Source: JAAZZY01 sp964612505 (GTDB lineage: Bacteria; Chlamydiota; Chlamydiia; Chlamydiales; JAAZZY01). Taken from it: a DNA stretch of 64,000 nucleotides. The stretch covers positions 1 through 64,000 of the forward strand of contig CAZTEX010000003.1 in assembly GCA_964612505.1 (NCBI GenBank), given 5' to 3'. This document shows positions 63,401 through 64,000 of the stretch, in pieces. How positions within the stretch are numbered: the first letter of the stretch is position 1; every line of letters begins with the position of its first letter. Under the pieces are notes generated by a model that ran no database searches, had not been told where the DNA came from, and saw only the letters and a list, made by a program, of their open reading frames with translations. A program made the position numbers and the translations under genes.

Positions 63401-63460
63401 ATACTTATGAACTTGACGGCTCTGGGCAGTTCCAAAAATTTTTTTAATCAGTTTTAGCAT
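60407..63460 (-). CDS. secA: Protein translocase ATPase SecA
   Basis: A 1017-residue SecA from the ATG at 63460, chosen because TAGGGACC lies in front and MLKLIKKIFG matches the family start; the frame is open 36 bases further. Walker A is MQTGEGKTLTAV, the DEAD-like motif is IVDEIDSILIDEARTPL, and NMAGRGTDIKL plus RQLRGRCARQGDPG form the second ATPase lobe. The C-terminus has the zinc-binding CPCGSGKKFKKCCG. It drives Sec-dependent export. Longer than E. coli SecA (901), as in other chlamydiae. Confidence 0.97.
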   Translation of the reverse strand: MLKLIKKIFGTAQSRQVHKYKKIVQQVNLIEEGYQSLSDNELRFKTEEFKERLQNGEPLDNLIPEAFAVVKNACRRMVGTQIHVSGYDQKWDMIPYDVQIIGALALHYGSVAEMQTGEGKTLTAVMPLYLNSLTQKPVHLVTVNDYLVKRDCEWMGFILKWLGIRCAALTSNLSTEEKREIYKHDIVYGTASEFGFDYLRDNSMALHANEQVQRGFYYAIVDEIDSILIDEARTPLIISGPVAKSQQLYHELKDSVSQIVKMQRDLCNSYATEAKRLLDQSGYQLRADEQTKKSKEEQELIQQAIQKLWIVSKGTPRNNVLKKILEDPDLRTRIDELDIFYYSEQNRAEKAKILSGLYVIVDEKASEYELTDKGILTWSKVSTEGSFDDFTMLDLGPLYAEIEHHPEWSNEEKLQRKTHLQEQDAQKKERAHNLRQMLRAHLLMEKDVDYIIQEDAVVIIDEHTGRPQPGRRFSDGLHQAIEAKEEVEIQKETQTYATITLQNYFRLYTKLAGMTGTAITEAGEFKEIYKMNVLAVPTHKVCQRKDANDEIYMTEREKYNAILKEIKEVHEKGRPILIGTESVDISEKLSRILRANKLPHTVLNAKHHEKEAEIIAEAGKLKAITIATNMAGRGTDIKLSKEVIALGGLHVIGTCRHQSRRIDRQLRGRCARQGDPGSSKFYVSFEDQLMRLFASPKLNAMIKKWRPPEGEAISAGILNKSIETAQKRIEQRNYTIRKYTLEYDDVINKQRQEIYRFRNEILTTEEAMNHLREILEQEVEHHVQLYFHQKDKSQWNVEGLYEWLANTFPVTFTIESLKSNASNLEQLQRSILKHIHRALALKMNDLQKKALRLLPEDANLESTADILNQAIQNLMIQTIDEHWQQHLLAIDYLRAEVSLRSVGNKDPLLEFKQESFKAFESMVNRMHLAMLKESFKLEIMTPEHHSSLLKMLGDLNFQTQRSLLPDFENEQTEEAEVSEPKLVPLIREDHTQRNEPCPCGSGKKFKKCCGAQIVHKD

Positions 63461-63576
63461 TAGGTCCCTATAGAAATCATTTGCCTGTAAGAACATTATA
63501 AATGAAAATAAGACTTTATTGCAATGAGCAACAAAGCCTTATTAGTAAAATATTTACTTGGTTATTTGTGGGTCTT

Positions 63577-64000
63577 TTAACTAAAAACCTTGCGAAGAGC
63601 TGAGCCTGCTGAGTAAAGATAGCCGGCAGCTGTTGTTGCGACTTTATAGCCCACTTGGAGACCAGCAAATCCATAACTTAAGGCTGTTTTGCCCAAAGAG
63701 AGAGTCACAGGCATAGCAGCTTCTGGCAAATAAGGTCTTGCCAGAGAAAAAATAGTAAGGGCAGTCGCAGCAATCAGCGCTGTTTGTAAAAATCTTTTTT
63801 TAACGGACGAGTAAGGTTGTCCAAAAGCGCTATCACCTACTAAAATGTTGGGCACGACGTTGGCAAGGCCTACAACAGCTACTGGGACTTTTAAAATAGC
63901 TCGAGATGTTAGTTTTGTTACTGGAATAAGAATTGTAGGAAGGATTTGTTTTACCAACTGGCCGAGATAGTCTAAGACTTTTGGCCCCTCATAAGGTAAA
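63577..64000 (-). CDS. Hypothetical hydrophobic protein, 5' end beyond the window
   Basis: The frame ending at 63577 stays open to the window edge at 64000, so the true start lies outside; the shorter version beginning with TTG at 63957 is not needed. The visible 141 residues include LPYEGPKVLDYLGQ, then hydrophobic helical stretches (ILPTILIPVTKL, ALIAATALTIFSLA, AGLQVGYKVATTAAGYL). It may be a small membrane-associated protein. I do not recognise it. Confidence 0.6.
   Translation of the reverse strand, partial: LPYEGPKVLDYLGQLVKQILPTILIPVTKLTSRAILKVPVAVVGLANVVPNILVGDSAFGQPYSSVKKRFLQTALIAATALTIFSLARPYLPEAAMPVTLSLGKTALSYGFAGLQVGYKVATTAAGYLYSAGSALRKVFS

Noticed and set aside
1..64000. CRISPR arrays, insertion sequences and prophage genes
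   Set aside because: I found no regularly spaced repeats, no transposase or integrase motif and no phage structural gene in any frame.

Overview
The window looks like part of the chromosome of an environmental, amoeba-associated member of the Chlamydiae (Parachlamydiaceae-like; the exact genus is inference). The evidence is gene order. tyrB-mreC, mcsB-mcsA, frr-pyrH-tsf-rpsB next to a very long PBP2, and the type III secretion run sctJ-sctK-sctL-sctR-sctS-sctT beside lipA-lpdA all match the order known from Chlamydia. The genome is AT-rich. I see no insertion sequence, prophage or CRISPR array.

Layout. 0-0.6 kb: the 3' end of a 23S rRNA, a 5S rRNA and a strong terminator. 0.7-5.4 kb (minus strand): a coiled-coil candidate effector, two tandem membrane-anchored LPS-kinase-like proteins, a small exported polyQ-tailed protein and an amidase. 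5.5-8.7 kb (plus): a DUF1937-type protein, three tandem DUF2608/HAD phosphatase-like proteins and a GNAT acetyltransferase. 8.7-10.9 kb (minus): mreC and an aminotransferase. 11.2-31.2 kb: about 20 kb of surface-glycan genes, almost all on the plus strand. 31.2-44.6 kb: tRNA-Ala, a DinG-type helicase, sigma-66 (rpoD), asparagine synthetase, an unusual exported peptide deformylase, mcsBA, tRNA-Lys and tRNA-Glu, the rpsB-tsf-pyrH-frr operon and tRNA-Gly. 44.8-48.2 kb: PBP2. 48.2-53.5 kb (minus): the type III secretion operon plus a Cys-rich membrane protein. 53.7-58 kb: a DMT transporter, a HEAT-like protein, lipA and lpdA. 58-64 kb: lineage-specific hypothetical genes, secA and a gene running off the window edge.

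The most distinctive part is the 11.2-31.2 kb glycan locus. RmlA and RmlB make dTDP-4-keto-6-deoxyglucose. No rmlC or rmlD is present; instead a WecE-like DegT aminotransferase points to a dTDP-4-amino-4,6-dideoxy sugar. Two polyprenyl-phosphate GT2 enzymes of the ArnC/GtrB kind, an SMR-type flippase and two paralogous GT-C-like membrane proteins suggest a carrier-lipid sugar transfer system analogous to ArnC-ArnEF-ArnT or GtrABC. Five SAM methyltransferases, a PhyH oxygenase, an FAD oxidoreductase, three SDR enzymes including rmlB, an ATP-grasp enzyme, a phosphoesterase and a WbqC protein would decorate the product. The FAD oxidoreductase has a run of nine G at codons 7-9, a possible phase-variation tract.

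The other parts are mostly housekeeping genes interleaved with lineage-specific proteins. Some show altered active sites: the McsB-like protein, the middle DUF2608 copy and the PBP2 KTG motif. Others are candidate effectors or envelope proteins with no function I can assign. All statements come from reading the sequence and family knowledge; no database search was done.
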